A stretch of DNA of 64,000 nucleotides from Polaribacter sp. (GTDB lineage: Bacteria > Bacteroidota > Bacteroidia > Flavobacteriales > Flavobacteriaceae), in NCBI GenBank assembly GCA_028336245.1, contig JAOKTT010000005.1, positions 1 to 64,000 on the forward strand, given 5' to 3'. Under the pieces are notes generated by a model. It saw nothing but the letters and a program-made list of their open reading frames with translations, was not told where the DNA came from and did no database searches. How positions within the stretch are numbered: the stretch's first letter is position 1; each line of letters begins with the position of its first letter. Positions 9,484-17,876 of this stretch are shown here, piece after piece. The translations under genes were made by a program, and so were the position numbers.

Positions 9484-9975
9484 TTAAAATAAAGTGTGCT
9501 GTTTTAAAGGGTTTTCATGCGCTAACAGCCATTTTTTACGCCAAACTCCACCAGCATACCCTGTTAAAGATCGGTCAGAGGCAATAACCCTGTGACAGGG
9601 AATAACAATCCACAGTGGATTTTTACCATTCGCCATAGCCACAGCTCGTATGGCCTTTACATCTCCCAAAGCTTTACTTTGTTCTAAGTAACTTTTTGTT
9701 TTTCCAAAAGGTATTTTTAACAAACTCTTCCATACCTTTATTTGAAAAGCCGTTCCTTTGGGATTTACAGTGAGGTTGAAATGGTCCCTTTTTCCTTGAA
9801 AATAGGCTTCTAATTGAACAACACATTCCTGCAGACATAGAGGTGTTGAAAGTTGTATCAATTCCTCAGGAACGCTTTCTTCGTCTAGAACATATATGGA
9901 TTGCAGACCATTATGATCCCCTGTTATTTTTGCAATTCCAATGGGTGTTTTACAGTATGTAGTGTGTACAGTCAT
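9484..9975 (-). CDS. ogt: Methylated-DNA--[protein]-cysteine S-methyltransferase
   Basis: Suicide repair enzyme that transfers alkyl groups from O6-alkylguanine in DNA to its own cysteine. At 163 residues it is of Ogt type with no Ada domain. The active-site motif IPCHRVIASD is complete, with the acceptor Cys. The helix-turn-helix part (FGKTKSYLEQSKALG, AIRAVAMANGKNP, with the Arg finger) and the closing GYAGGVWRKKWLLAHE are present. It lies 54 bases before the large surface protein gene on the same strand, but is probably separately transcribed. No unusual features. Confidence 0.93.
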   Translation of the reverse strand: MTVHTTYCKTPIGIAKITGDHNGLQSIYVLDEESVPEELIQLSTPLCLQECVVQLEAYFQGKRDHFNLTVNPKGTAFQIKVWKSLLKIPFGKTKSYLEQSKALGDVKAIRAVAMANGKNPLWIVIPCHRVIASDRSLTGYAGGVWRKKWLLAHENPLKQHTLF

Positions 9976-10343
9976 TTTTTTTGATTAAAAGGCCTTTTAG
10001 TTCTATATGCAATAACAATAGGTATGCTATTCCTTTTTAAGGTTGTGCTCAAGTTAGGTTTGGTCCTATATATTCTTTTTTCATGTAGCTCTTTCCTGCG
10101 GCTCTTAAATCGAAAATAGTGAGCATGAAATTAACAATTATTTTACGCTTAAAATCAAAGATCAATCCAAAATAGAAGTGCTTGTAGAAATTTCAGTTTT
10201 ATTTTATTTCTGCCTAGCTTCACTTAAAAAAGGGATGCTTTATTTTGTGTGCTTTACTTGAAAAACCTTCCAAGAGCGCGCATCGTCTGCCTAGTATTTT
10301 TTGACATTCCTGCCCTGCTGTTTGGAAGCTTTTTATTAGTTTA
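9976..10343. other. 368-base intergenic stretch without a recognisable gene
   Basis: Many stops in all frames. I find no terminator, RNA gene or protein relic that I can name between ogt and the tatD-family gene. Confidence 0.5.
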
Positions 10344-11108
10344 TTAAATATTAAAAACAGCTATAGAATTTTGTGTAGTAATGGCGGATATTTCGTCAAA
10401 GGGAAGACCATAAATAGTAACTAACTTATCAATAACATTGGTAATAAATGCGCTTTCATTTCTTTTACCACGATAAGGAACGGGCGCCAAATAAGGGGCG
10501 TCTGTTTCTAGTACAAGATGTTGCAAGTCTATTTCTTTTAGAAAGGTATCAATCTTACCATTTTTAAAAGTGGCAACACCGCCAATTCCAAGTTTCATAT
10601 TGTAAGAGATGGCTTTTAAAGCCTGTTCTTTTGTTCCAGTAAAGCAATGAAAAATCCCTCTTAAATCGTCTCCTTTTTCAGCTTCTAAAATTTCAAAAAT
10701 AGCTTCAAATGCAGCTCTACAGTGAATTACTATTGGAAGTTTTTTTTCTTTTGCCCATTTAATTTGAGTTCTAAATGCCTCTTGTTGCTGTTTTAGAAAA
10801 GAGGTGTCCCAAAACAAATCGATTCCAATTTCTCCAAGCGCATAAAAATCTTTTTTATCAATCCACTCTTTGACATGTGCTAATTCTTCTAAGTAATTTT
10901 CTTTTACAGAAGTTGGGTGTAAACCCATCATTAAGTATACGTCTAAAGGAAAATCTTCTTCTAACTTGAGCATGCTTTTTGTGTGTGAAGAATCAATTGC
11001 AGGAATAAAAAATCGAGAAACACCTGCTTCTTTAGCGCGTTGTATCATCTCTTTTTGATCTTCATTAAACTGACTAGAATATAAATGCGTGTGAGTATCT
11101 GTAATCAT
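10344..11108 (-). CDS. TatD family metal-dependent DNase/hydrolase
   Basis: A 254-residue TIM-barrel metalloenzyme of the TatD family, usually 3'-5' exonuclease or deoxyribonuclease-like. The metal-binding TDTHTHL is at the very N-terminus. Further signatures are ALGEIGIDLFWDTS (Glu ligand), PIVIHCRAA (His), GIFHCFTG (His) and LETDAPYLAPVPYRGKRN (catalytic Asp and C-terminal signature). All expected ligands are present. It is divergent from the DEAD-box gene, with a TAATTTTG -7 element at 11131-11138 reading towards it. The actual substrate in the cell is not shown by sequence. Confidence 0.93.
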   Translation of the reverse strand: MITDTHTHLYSSQFNEDQKEMIQRAKEAGVSRFFIPAIDSSHTKSMLKLEEDFPLDVYLMMGLHPTSVKENYLEELAHVKEWIDKKDFYALGEIGIDLFWDTSFLKQQQEAFRTQIKWAKEKKLPIVIHCRAAFEAIFEILEAEKGDDLRGIFHCFTGTKEQALKAISYNMKLGIGGVATFKNGKIDTFLKEIDLQHLVLETDAPYLAPVPYRGKRNESAFITNVIDKLVTIYGLPFDEISAITTQNSIAVFNI

Positions 11109-11130
11109 GAGAAGGTAGAATCATTTTGAG

Positions 11131-11158
11131 CAAAATTACAAATTAATCTGAGGTTCAA
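11131..11158 (-). promoter_or_regulatory. Promoter of the tatD-family gene
   Basis: On the minus strand a TTG (11156-11158) and TAATTTTG (11131-11138) are 17 bases apart, close to the Bacteroidota -33/-7 pattern, and 22 bases before the start codon. Confidence 0.5.
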
Positions 11159-11164
11159 GACGTG

Positions 11165-11194
11165 TTGTTAAACATTTTATAAAACGTACCTTTG
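11165..11194 (+). promoter_or_regulatory. Promoter of the DEAD-box helicase gene
   Basis: TTG at 11165-11167, exactly 19 bases, then TACCTTTG at 11187-11194. This is a textbook Bacteroidota -33/-7 promoter, and the ATG follows 16 bases later, giving a very short leader. Confidence 0.65.
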
Positions 11195-11210
11195 CGTAAA
11201 ATTTTATAAG

Positions 11211-12569
11211 ATGACTTTTGACGATTTAGATTTATCAAATCAACTACAGTATGCAATTGACGATTTGGGTTTTGAGAACCCTACGCCAATTCAAGAACAA
11301 GCATTTTCTGTGGTCCGATCTGGTAAAGATGTGGTGGGAATTGCACAAACAGGAACTGGGAAAACCTTTGCATATATGTTGCCGATTCTGAGGGATTTAT
11401 CATTTTCTAAACAGCAACATCCAAGGGTTTTAATATTGGTACCAACACGAGAGTTGGTGCTGCAGGTCGTTGAGCAGATAGAGCAGTTATCAACATACAT
11501 CAACACGCGTGTTTTAGGGGTTTATGGTGGGGCAAATATCAATACTCAAAGGCAAGCTATTCAGCAGGGTCAGGATATTATTGTGGCAACTCCAGGTCGT
11601 TTATATGATTTAGCAATCAGTAATTCTTTAAAAATGAAATCGATTCAGAAACTTGTCATTGATGAAGTAGATGTCATGTTAGATTTAGGATTCCGATTTC
11701 AGTTGATGAATATTTTTGATGTCATTCCTGAGAAAAGGCAAAACATACTTTTTTCTGCAACCATGACAGAAGATGTAGATGCCTTAATCTATGATTTTTT
11801 CAAAAACCCAGAAAAGATATCGGTAGCTGTCAGTGGAACGCCGTTAGACAATATTGAGCAAACTTCTTACGATACTCCTAATTTTTTCACAAAGGTAAAT
11901 TTGTTACACACCCTTCTAAAGGATAGAGAGCATTTTCATAAAGTATTAATATTTGTAGGTTTTAAGAGAACAGCAGACCTGTTGTTTAAGCATTTAGAGG
12001 AAGCTTTTAACAGTGAAATATGTGTGATACATTCTAATAAAACTCAGAATTATAGAATACGATCTATCCGGCAATTTGATGAGGGTAAGAATCGAATATT
12101 ATTAGCAACGGATGTTATGGCGCGTGGTTTGGATTTTGACAAGGTTTCTCATGTCATTAATTTTGATACTCCAGATTTTCCTGAAAATTATATGCATAGA
12201 ATTGGTAGAACTGGGCGTGCAGAGAAAGCAGGTAAAACTATTTTATTTTCAACTCCAAAAGAGAAAGAAGCAAAAGAAGGTATTGAGAACTTAATGAATT
12301 ACGAAATTCCGCTTCTAGAACTTCCTGAAGACGTTGAGATTTCTACAATGTTAACTGAAGATGAGCGCCCAAGAGAAGATCAAGGGATTTCTAAAAACAG
12401 AACCTCTTTGGAATATGTACCTGGACCTGCTTTTCATGAAAAGAGTGAGAAAAACAGTCAAGTAAACCGTGGGGGGTCTTACCGAAGAGAAATTGCTACA
12501 AAATATAAGAAACCAAAAACAAAAGGAGATAAAAATTACAACAAACACAATAAGAAAAAGAAAAAGTAA
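11211..12569 (+). CDS. DEAD-box RNA helicase with a DEVD Walker B motif
   Basis: ATP-dependent RNA helicase, likely in ribosome assembly or RNA turnover. The motifs appear in order: Q motif (FENPTPIQEQ), motif I AQTGTGKT, Ia PTREL, Ib TPGRL, II IDEVD, III SAT, V ATDVMARGLDF and VI HRIGRTGRAEKAG. Motif II reads DEVD instead of DEAD; the two acidic residues needed for Mg-ATP are kept. The ~90-residue tail is basic and Lys-rich (KKPKTKGDKNYNKHNKKKKK), the usual RNA-binding extension. Its stop overlaps the next start by one base (TAATG), so the two are translationally coupled. It has its own promoter at 11165-11194. Confidence 0.94.
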   Translation: MTFDDLDLSNQLQYAIDDLGFENPTPIQEQAFSVVRSGKDVVGIAQTGTGKTFAYMLPILRDLSFSKQQHPRVLILVPTRELVLQVVEQIEQLSTYINTRVLGVYGGANINTQRQAIQQGQDIIVATPGRLYDLAISNSLKMKSIQKLVIDEVDVMLDLGFRFQLMNIFDVIPEKRQNILFSATMTEDVDALIYDFFKNPEKISVAVSGTPLDNIEQTSYDTPNFFTKVNLLHTLLKDREHFHKVLIFVGFKRTADLLFKHLEEAFNSEICVIHSNKTQNYRIRSIRQFDEGKNRILLATDVMARGLDFDKVSHVINFDTPDFPENYMHRIGRTGRAEKAGKTILFSTPKEKEAKEGIENLMNYEIPLLELPEDVEISTMLTEDERPREDQGISKNRTSLEYVPGPAFHEKSEKNSQVNRGGSYRREIATKYKKPKTKGDKNYNKHNKKKKK

Positions 12570-12934
12570 TGCAGATTTTAACAGCCCAGGAATTGCACAA
12601 TCTAGCAATGAATATTGTAGGAGAGAAGCTTGAAAAAATGGGTTTTGAGTTTCAAGCAATCAATAGTACTTTAAAAAGGCATCCACAATTTGTGTTATTT
12701 AAAAAGGGAGCGCCCACTATTTTTGTCTTGGTAAAAGCCTCTAATAATATGCAGAGTCCAAATGATTACGATGTCTTATGGATGGAGACCTTTAAAAATC
12801 ACGCTAAAAAACAAAATGCAAAGGTTTGGTTTGCTGGTGTAGGTATTGCGAATTCAGAAAGTGTAGAAAACCCTGTTTTTAAAGACCAGCCGTATTATGT
12901 TGCTTTTGATGATTTTATTAAGATTTTAGAGTAA
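12569..12934 (+). CDS. Conserved small protein of unknown function, coupled to the DEAD-box helicase
   Basis: A 121-residue soluble protein beginning MQILTAQELHNLAMNIVG. It has a mixed alpha/beta pattern, no signal peptide or membrane segment, and a single region rich in conserved-looking residues (DYDVLWMETFKNHAKK, VWFAGVGIANSE). I know similar flavobacterial proteins that are sometimes labelled as an NQR subunit F; nothing here (no ferredoxin cysteines, no FAD motif) supports that label. The one-base overlap with the helicase stop suggests co-translation and perhaps a shared role with RNA, which is inference. Confidence 0.75.
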   Translation: MQILTAQELHNLAMNIVGEKLEKMGFEFQAINSTLKRHPQFVLFKKGAPTIFVLVKASNNMQSPNDYDVLWMETFKNHAKKQNAKVWFAGVGIANSESVENPVFKDQPYYVAFDDFIKILE

Positions 12935-13076
12935 TTGACAAATAGGTACTTGTTTAGTTGTAGAAGGTTCTTTTAAGTGATGCTTTTTAATTTCTGGAGA
13001 TTAGGAGTGACTATGAGCAAGGAGCCTTACCTACGTGTAAATTGAAGTAATAGCATTTTTTTAAAAGGAATAACTT

Positions 13077-13500
13077 CTATTCACTCTGATTTGTTCTTGC
13101 CAGACTAAAATTGAATTTTCTTTCTTTGTTAGGCGTACTTTGTGCCAAAATACTTCCATTATAATGGGAAATTATTTTTTTCTACGATACTCAATCCCAG
13201 TAGAGTGAGTCGAATCAATTATTTGAAACAGCTTAAATATTTTATCATGGTGCTCTGGATGTATTTTAACTCCATTATCCTTAATGGAGACGGTATGCTC
13301 TTTCTCTGTTGTTTTACAAGTTAGTATAATCCGTACCTTGCTTTTGTCAACGTGGTCTATTGTATTTTGGAGTAGCACTTCAAACACTTTTTCTAATATT
13401 TTTTCGTCCGCAAAAAAAGCAGGGAGGTCATCTTTTATTTGCATTGAAATATGAGAAGGTATCTGTAACCTGCGGATAACTTTTTTAGTAATAATTGCAA
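13077..13500 (-). pseudogene. Decayed C-terminal part of a sensor histidine kinase
   Basis: The remnant covers only the ATPase domain. The readable frame (13172-13444) holds the N box (EKVFEVLLQNTIDHVDKSK) and a degraded G1 box (IKDNGVKIHPEHHDKIFKLFQ). It then runs out of frame at STGIEYRRKK. Continuing in other frames recovers the normal end of such kinases: GLSIVEK, then after a shift in an A7 run IISHYNGSILAQSTPNK and a FNFSLA strand, ending with TAG at 13077. At least two frameshifts are needed. Upstream of the ATG the frame continues without a start (RRLQIPSHIS before MQIKDD), so the sensor part and His box are gone. It is not a functional gene. Confidence 0.75.
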
Positions 13501-13574
13501 TTTTACTCGTTTTATTTTTAATAAGTATACTATTTAAATGATAAATTCAATAGTGTTTTTTGTTGAATAAATAC

Positions 13575-13602
13575 AAAAAGCCACTCTTTAAGAGTGGCTT
13601 TT
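13575..13602 (-). terminator. Terminator after the OmpA-family gene
   Basis: Stem GCCACTCT / AGAGTGGC with a three-base loop, flanked by A5 and T4. On the minus strand it ends in a T run 23 bases behind the stop codon of the gene at 13625. Confidence 0.85.
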
Positions 13603-13624
13603 AACTATGCATATAAACTAAAAA

Positions 13625-14461
13625 TTATTTAGCATCTTGCTCTAATAAATCAAAGAATTGATTTAATCTTGGCATAATGATAATTTTTGTTCTTCTATTT
13701 TTTGATTTGTTTTCTGCAGTATCATTTGGAGCTAAAGGAACATACTGGCTTCTTGCTGCCGCTATTAAACGATTTGGTTTTACACCAAATTTATATTGTA
13801 AAATTCTTGTAATTGCTGTTGCTCTTAAAGCAGATAGATCCCAGTTGTCCTGGATAATATCTCTTTTTATTGGGGAAGAGTCTGTATGGCCTTCAATCAT
13901 CACTTCCATCTCAGGTTGGTCGTTGATTACTTTAGCAATCTTTTCTAAAACAACGTATGCACCGTCGGTTACATTATAGCTCCCGCTCTTGAAAAGTAAT
14001 TTATCAGAAATAGAGATAAAAACAACTGTTTTTTCAACATTTACTTCGATGTCTTCGTCTTGAATACCTTCTGTTAGGTTTTTAGTAAGGTGGTATTTTA
14101 TAGCGAGGTTTAATGAATCTTTCTGAGTCATTGCCTCTCGAACACCATTTATGTATTTATCTTTTTCACTTAACTGCGCAATAACCGTTTTAATATTATC
14201 TGAAGAAGATTGTGTTAAAACTGTTAAATTCTCAACTTGTTTTAGAGCATTTTTTTTATCGTCTTGTAGGTATTTTACACGCTCTTCTAGAGTAAGAATT
14301 TCTTTTTCCTTTTCAATGATACATTTCTGTAAGCTTGATTTTACGTTTACTAATTCTTTTTGGGTATTATTTTTATCTACTTGCAATGCTACAAAGTCTT
14401 TTTTAGAAACGCAAGAGCTCACTAGAACTACGGAAAATAAAATTAAAGATAACTTCTTCAT
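13625..14461 (-). CDS. OmpA-family peptidoglycan-binding lipoprotein with coiled coil
   Basis: A periplasmic lipoprotein that links the outer membrane to peptidoglycan. The ATG at 14461 starts MKKLSLILF and the lipobox VSSCVSK; the frame is open 14 codons further up, but that part is not signal-like. Residues ~25-125 are a charged, heptad-rich coiled coil. The OmpA domain follows: LLFKSGSYNVTDGA, MEVMIEGHTDSSP, then NWDLSALRATAI, which carries the Asp and Arg that hold diaminopimelate, and KSKNRRTKIII. The coiled coil plus OmpA layout is like a MotB plug without the membrane helix. It is monocistronic, with a terminator behind. Confidence 0.9.
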   Translation of the reverse strand: MKKLSLILFSVVLVSSCVSKKDFVALQVDKNNTQKELVNVKSSLQKCIIEKEKEILTLEERVKYLQDDKKNALKQVENLTVLTQSSSDNIKTVIAQLSEKDKYINGVREAMTQKDSLNLAIKYHLTKNLTEGIQDEDIEVNVEKTVVFISISDKLLFKSGSYNVTDGAYVVLEKIAKVINDQPEMEVMIEGHTDSSPIKRDIIQDNWDLSALRATAITRILQYKFGVKPNRLIAAARSQYVPLAPNDTAENKSKNRRTKIIIMPRLNQFFDLLEQDAK

Positions 14462-14535
14462 TATGGATTTTTTTAAATTTATTATTTGGAACAAATTTAA
14501 CAAAATGGATGAATAAAAAGAACGATTAACAATAA

Positions 14536-14563
14536 TTTGTGAAAAATATATATGTTATTTTTG
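14536..14563 (+). promoter_or_regulatory. Probable promoter of apbE
   Basis: TTTG (14536-14539) and TATTTTTG (14556-14563) fit the -33 and -7 elements, but the 16-base spacing is shorter than the usual 19. The start codon lies 18 bases downstream. Confidence 0.4.
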
Positions 14564-14581
14564 TTTTTTTAACCATTCGTC

Positions 14582-15574
14582 ATGAAATACTATTCTTCTT
14601 CTTTCCTTTTATCCATTTTTCTTATTTTTTTTTCTTGTAAAAAAGAAGTGGTTTTTCAAGACTATACCCTAAGTGGACTTGTTTTTGGCACTACCTATAA
14701 GATTGTATATTTAAACGGGACTTCAAATTATCAAAAAAGTATTGACAGTTTGTTTCTAAAAATGAACACATCTTTATCTACGTATATTCCTAACTCTGCT
14801 ATTTCTAAAATAAATAACGGAGTAAAGGCTGTGGTTATTGATGATTTTTTTGTGGAAGTTTTTAAAAAATCGAAACGGATATTTAAAGAGACGGAGGGTT
14901 TTTTTGATCCTACAGTAGGAAACTTAGTAAATGCTTGGGGTTTTGGTCCAAAAAATGAAAAATTTGATTTAACACCAGTACAAGTAGCGCGTCAAATGCA
15001 GTTTGTAGGTTTCGATAAAGTGCAATACGTGGGTGGTTGTATCGTAAAGAGACATCCTGAAATTTATTTAGATTTTAACTCTATCGCTAAAGGATATGGA
15101 ATTGATGTGGTTGCACGTTTTTTAGAAAGCAAAAATATAACGAGTTATCTAGTAGAGATCGGTGGTGAAATAAGAACGAATGGATTTAAGAATTTGCAAC
15201 AACCTTGGAGTATTAAATTAGTAGATCCGATAGCTTCTGAATTTAATTCAGGGTATAAGAAGATTAATTTATCAAATAAATCTATGGCAACTTCTGGAAA
15301 TTACAGGAAGTTTAGAGTTACAGATTCTGGTAGGAAGTACGTACATACTATAAATCCTAAAACGGGAGAGGCTAAAGAAAGTACCCTGTTAAGTGTTTCT
15401 GTAATTGCGGCGATGGATTGTGCAGATGTAGATGCATATGCAACTGCTTTTATGGCGATGGGTTTGGAGAAAACAAAGACCTTTCTGGAAATAAGTCCGA
15501 AATTGAAGGTTATTTTGCTGTTCGAAAATTCCCAAGGTGATTTGGAAGAGTATACAAATTACAATGGAAAGTAA
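14582..15574 (+). CDS. apbE: FAD:protein FMN transferase (ApbE family lipoprotein)
   Basis: Transfers FMN from FAD to a Thr or Ser of target flavoproteins, such as Na+-NQR or Rnf subunits, on the outer side of the cytoplasmic membrane. 330 residues, with a signal peptide and lipobox Cys (IFFSCKK). ApbE signatures are FGTTYKI near the start, GFFDPTVGNLVNAWGFG, DFNSIAKGYGID, VEIGGEIRTNG, ATSGNYRKF and HTINPKTG. The metal-binding end reads DCADVDAYATAFMAMG. It is divergent from the OmpA gene and convergent with the methyltransferase gene. No target flavoprotein is in the window. Confidence 0.93.
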   Translation: MKYYSSSFLLSIFLIFFSCKKEVVFQDYTLSGLVFGTTYKIVYLNGTSNYQKSIDSLFLKMNTSLSTYIPNSAISKINNGVKAVVIDDFFVEVFKKSKRIFKETEGFFDPTVGNLVNAWGFGPKNEKFDLTPVQVARQMQFVGFDKVQYVGGCIVKRHPEIYLDFNSIAKGYGIDVVARFLESKNITSYLVEIGGEIRTNGFKNLQQPWSIKLVDPIASEFNSGYKKINLSNKSMATSGNYRKFRVTDSGRKYVHTINPKTGEAKESTLLSVSVIAAMDCADVDAYATAFMAMGLEKTKTFLEISPKLKVILLFENSQGDLEEYTNYNGK

Positions 15575-15591
15575 GGAGGCTTTTCACTTCG

Positions 15592-16368
15592 CTAGAATTT
15601 ATAGCAGATAGGTAGAATTTCCCCTTTCATTAAGCAAAATCGACTTTGTTTGTCTTTCGTTATTTTTTTGGTGTAATCAACTTCATCAACTTTAAAACCA
15701 GTAGCACGCAATTTATCGAAATAATCACGTCCATAAATTCGGACGTGGTCATATTGTCCAAATATTGCAGTGCGTTCTTTTTTATCGACAATCGTATTGT
15801 CTTCAAAGGTGGTTGCTCTAGAAAGGTCTTGGGGTATTTGAAAAACACCAAAACCACCAGGTTTTAAAATCCTATATAACTCCTGCATTGCTTTAAAATC
15901 GTTGGGGATATGTTCTAAAACATGATTACAAAAGACAACATCAAACTCGTTTTCTTTAAAGGGCAAGTCGCAGATGTCTGCTTTTACATCTGCAATGGGA
16001 GAGTGGAGATCTGTTGTAATGTAATCGAGATTTACTTGTTTCCTAAAAAGATCTAAAAAGCACTGCTCGGGGGCAATATGTAATACTTTTAATTTTTTTA
16101 TGGATGAAAAAAAAGTGGTTTCACCCTGCAAAAAAAGCCATAGTAAGCGGTGTCTTTCGAGGGATAGAGTGGATGGAGAAAGGGCATTTTCTCTTTGCTT
16201 TCCGTAACCATAAGGCAGGAATTTTCGAAAGCTTCTCCCGTCGATGGGGTCTGTAAAAGTATTTCCTTTTAAATACCAAGCAATTAAAGGTCGCACCAGA
16301 TAGCTCGCTTTTATGAGCCAAGGTCTTGGTATTGTATTTAGAACTGATTTAAAGAGTTTGTTTGACAC
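15592..16368 (-). CDS. Class I SAM-dependent methyltransferase
   Basis: A 258-residue cytoplasmic methyltransferase of the Methyltransf_11 type. The SAM site is slightly unusual: VLHIAPEQCFLDLF in place of the common GxGxG loop. It is followed by DYITTDLHSP, ADICDLPFKENEFDVVFCNHVLEHIPND and LKPGGFGVFQIP. The N-terminal ~80 residues, with YGYGKQRENALSPSTLSLERHRLLW, form a helical cap that probably sets the substrate. The substrate is unknown. It is 13 bases behind map on the same strand and probably co-transcribed with it. Confidence 0.85.
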   Translation of the reverse strand: MSNKLFKSVLNTIPRPWLIKASYLVRPLIAWYLKGNTFTDPIDGRSFRKFLPYGYGKQRENALSPSTLSLERHRLLWLFLQGETTFFSSIKKLKVLHIAPEQCFLDLFRKQVNLDYITTDLHSPIADVKADICDLPFKENEFDVVFCNHVLEHIPNDFKAMQELYRILKPGGFGVFQIPQDLSRATTFEDNTIVDKKERTAIFGQYDHVRIYGRDYFDKLRATGFKVDEVDYTKKITKDKQSRFCLMKGEILPICYKF

Positions 16369-16381
16369 AGATTTGTATTAA

Positions 16382-17185
16382 TTACTGTCTAAATTCGTCT
16401 TCCTCATTGGTTACGATTCCTAAGGCTTCATGCACATATTTGAAGGTAGAAAGTAATTCTGGTTTTCCATTTAAAATTGCTATATCGTGCTCAAAATGAG
16501 CAGAGGGTTTGTTGTCTAAGGTTGTAATGGTCCAGCCATCAGAATGCTGTCTTATTTTATGTGTTCCCAAATTAGTCATGGGCTCTATCGCAACAACCAT
16601 TCCTTCGACAAATTTTTTACCTTTCCCCCTTTTACCATAATTTGGCATCTCAGGATCTTCATGCATTTCTCTACCGAGCCCGTGTCCAACCAATTCTCTT
16701 ACAACTCCGTAACCGTGATCTTCTGTGAACTTCTGGATTGCAAAGCCAACATCTCCAACCCTATTTCCTGCTTTAAATTCTCGAATACCAACATATAAAC
16801 TTTCTCGGGTAACGTCTAATAATTTTTTAGTATCTGCTGCAATTTCACCTACGGCAAATGTGTATGCGTGGTCGCCATAAAAACCGTTTTTTTTAGCACC
16901 ACAGTCGATAGAAATGATATCTCCTTCTATCAATAGTTTTTTATTGGGGATTCCGTGAACGACTTGCGCATTCGGACTCATACAAAGTGTGTTCGGGAAG
17001 TCATATAAGCCTAAGAAACCAGGGATAGCGCCTTCAGAACGAATAAAATCTTCGGCCAACTTGTCCAAATACAAGGTTGAAACACCTGGCTTCACTTCCT
17101 TTGCAAGCATTCCAAGTGTTTTTGACACGATCAATGCACTTTCACGCATAATTTCTATTTCTTCTGTGGTCTTAATTTGAATCAT
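16382..17185 (-). CDS. map: Type I methionyl aminopeptidase
   Basis: Removes the initiator methionine from nascent proteins; a cytoplasmic metalloprotease. 267 residues, usual for bacterial type I. Metal ligands are visible in SIDCGAKKNGFYGDHAYTFAVG (two Asp), GHGLGREMHEDPEMPNYG (His and Glu) and VVAIEPMTN (Glu). The substrate His is in VVHGIPN. It leads a probable two-gene unit with the methyltransferase. A TAACTTTG -7 element lies just upstream (17205-17212). Confidence 0.95.
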   Translation of the reverse strand: MIQIKTTEEIEIMRESALIVSKTLGMLAKEVKPGVSTLYLDKLAEDFIRSEGAIPGFLGLYDFPNTLCMSPNAQVVHGIPNKKLLIEGDIISIDCGAKKNGFYGDHAYTFAVGEIAADTKKLLDVTRESLYVGIREFKAGNRVGDVGFAIQKFTEDHGYGVVRELVGHGLGREMHEDPEMPNYGKRGKGKKFVEGMVVAIEPMTNLGTHKIRQHSDGWTITTLDNKPSAHFEHDIAILNGKPELLSTFKYVHEALGIVTNEEDEFRQ

Positions 17186-17204
17186 ATTAAAAAAAATTGA
17201 GCCA

Positions 17205-17212
17205 CAAAGTTA
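17205..17212 (-). promoter_or_regulatory. -7 element before map
   Basis: TAACTTTG on the minus strand fits TAnnTTTG and is 19 bases before the map start. No clear -33 partner is seen. Confidence 0.4.
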
Positions 17213-17328
17213 GTATAATTTGAGGAGATAGTCTTCTGAAATGTATATTTGCAACAAGAGAAAAATCAGCGTTCTTCTCATGGAGGATTCTGGCCTAGAA
17301 ATTTTATTACAGTTTGAGGAGCCCGAAT

Positions 17329-17859
17329 TTACTCGTTTTTATAGTAAGAGTGCTCGTATGCTTGACCCGATACAATTTTTAACATGTCTTCTTCGAGAGA
17401 TGCCACTGCATATTCAACATACCTTCCAATCTCTTCCCCTTCTTTATAGAAAATAAATGTTGGGACTCTTTCGATATCTAAGCCTTGTTGCAAGTTGTCT
17501 GGTGTTTTTTTTGCGCGATTTACGGTAATTAATGTTAGATTTTCAACGTTGAAATTTGCCAGTTCTAAAATTTTATAAAAATGCGGAGTTTCTCGTTTAC
17601 TGTCTCCACACCAAGTACCCATGAAACCTTTAATAGTCACCTTTTTCAAGGCTTCCTTTAGTTCCGAAATCACTGCTTCGTTGGGAATGTAGGTCTCAAA
17701 ATTTTCAGTAAACCATACATTAAAAGGGGCTTGATTAAAAGATGACTTGGTAGCAAACCCTATTAAATCGCCACTATTATTTTTTACAGTTATAGTTTTT
17801 TGTTGAGAAGCACAGGCACTGAGCAGGAGTGCTAAGAGTAGTAAAATATAATATTTCAT
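17329..17859 (-). CDS. Thioredoxin-fold lipoprotein with a single active-site Cys
   Basis: A 176-residue periplasmic lipoprotein (signal peptide, lipobox LSACAS). The thioredoxin fold is recognised from GFMGTWCGDSKRETPHFYKILE, then LTLITVNRAKK and the cis-Pro loop ERVPTFIFYKEGEEIGRYVEY. The active site reads WCGDS, so only the first Cys of the usual CxxC is present, and no second Cys is close by. A classical disulfide exchange is therefore unlikely; a one-Cys thiol, peroxide-reducing or chaperone role is possible. It is 17 bases behind gpmI on the same strand and so probably in its transcript. Confidence 0.85.
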   Translation of the reverse strand: MKYYILLLLALLLSACASQQKTITVKNNSGDLIGFATKSSFNQAPFNVWFTENFETYIPNEAVISELKEALKKVTIKGFMGTWCGDSKRETPHFYKILELANFNVENLTLITVNRAKKTPDNLQQGLDIERVPTFIFYKEGEEIGRYVEYAVASLEEDMLKIVSGQAYEHSYYKNE

Positions 17860-17876
17860 AAGATTTATAGTTAAGT

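Noticed and set aside
12569-12934. Na+-translocating NADH:quinone reductase subunit F label for the small protein
   Set aside because: It has no ferredoxin cysteines and no FAD- or NADH-binding motif, and is far too short.
13172-13444. A 90-codon gene for a small ATPase-domain protein
   Set aside because: The G1 and G2 boxes are damaged and the normal C-terminus continues in other frames, so it is a pseudogene piece.
17241-17456. Plus-strand frame of about 70 codons
   Set aside because: It overlaps the thioredoxin-like gene and shows no domain; it is a shadow frame.
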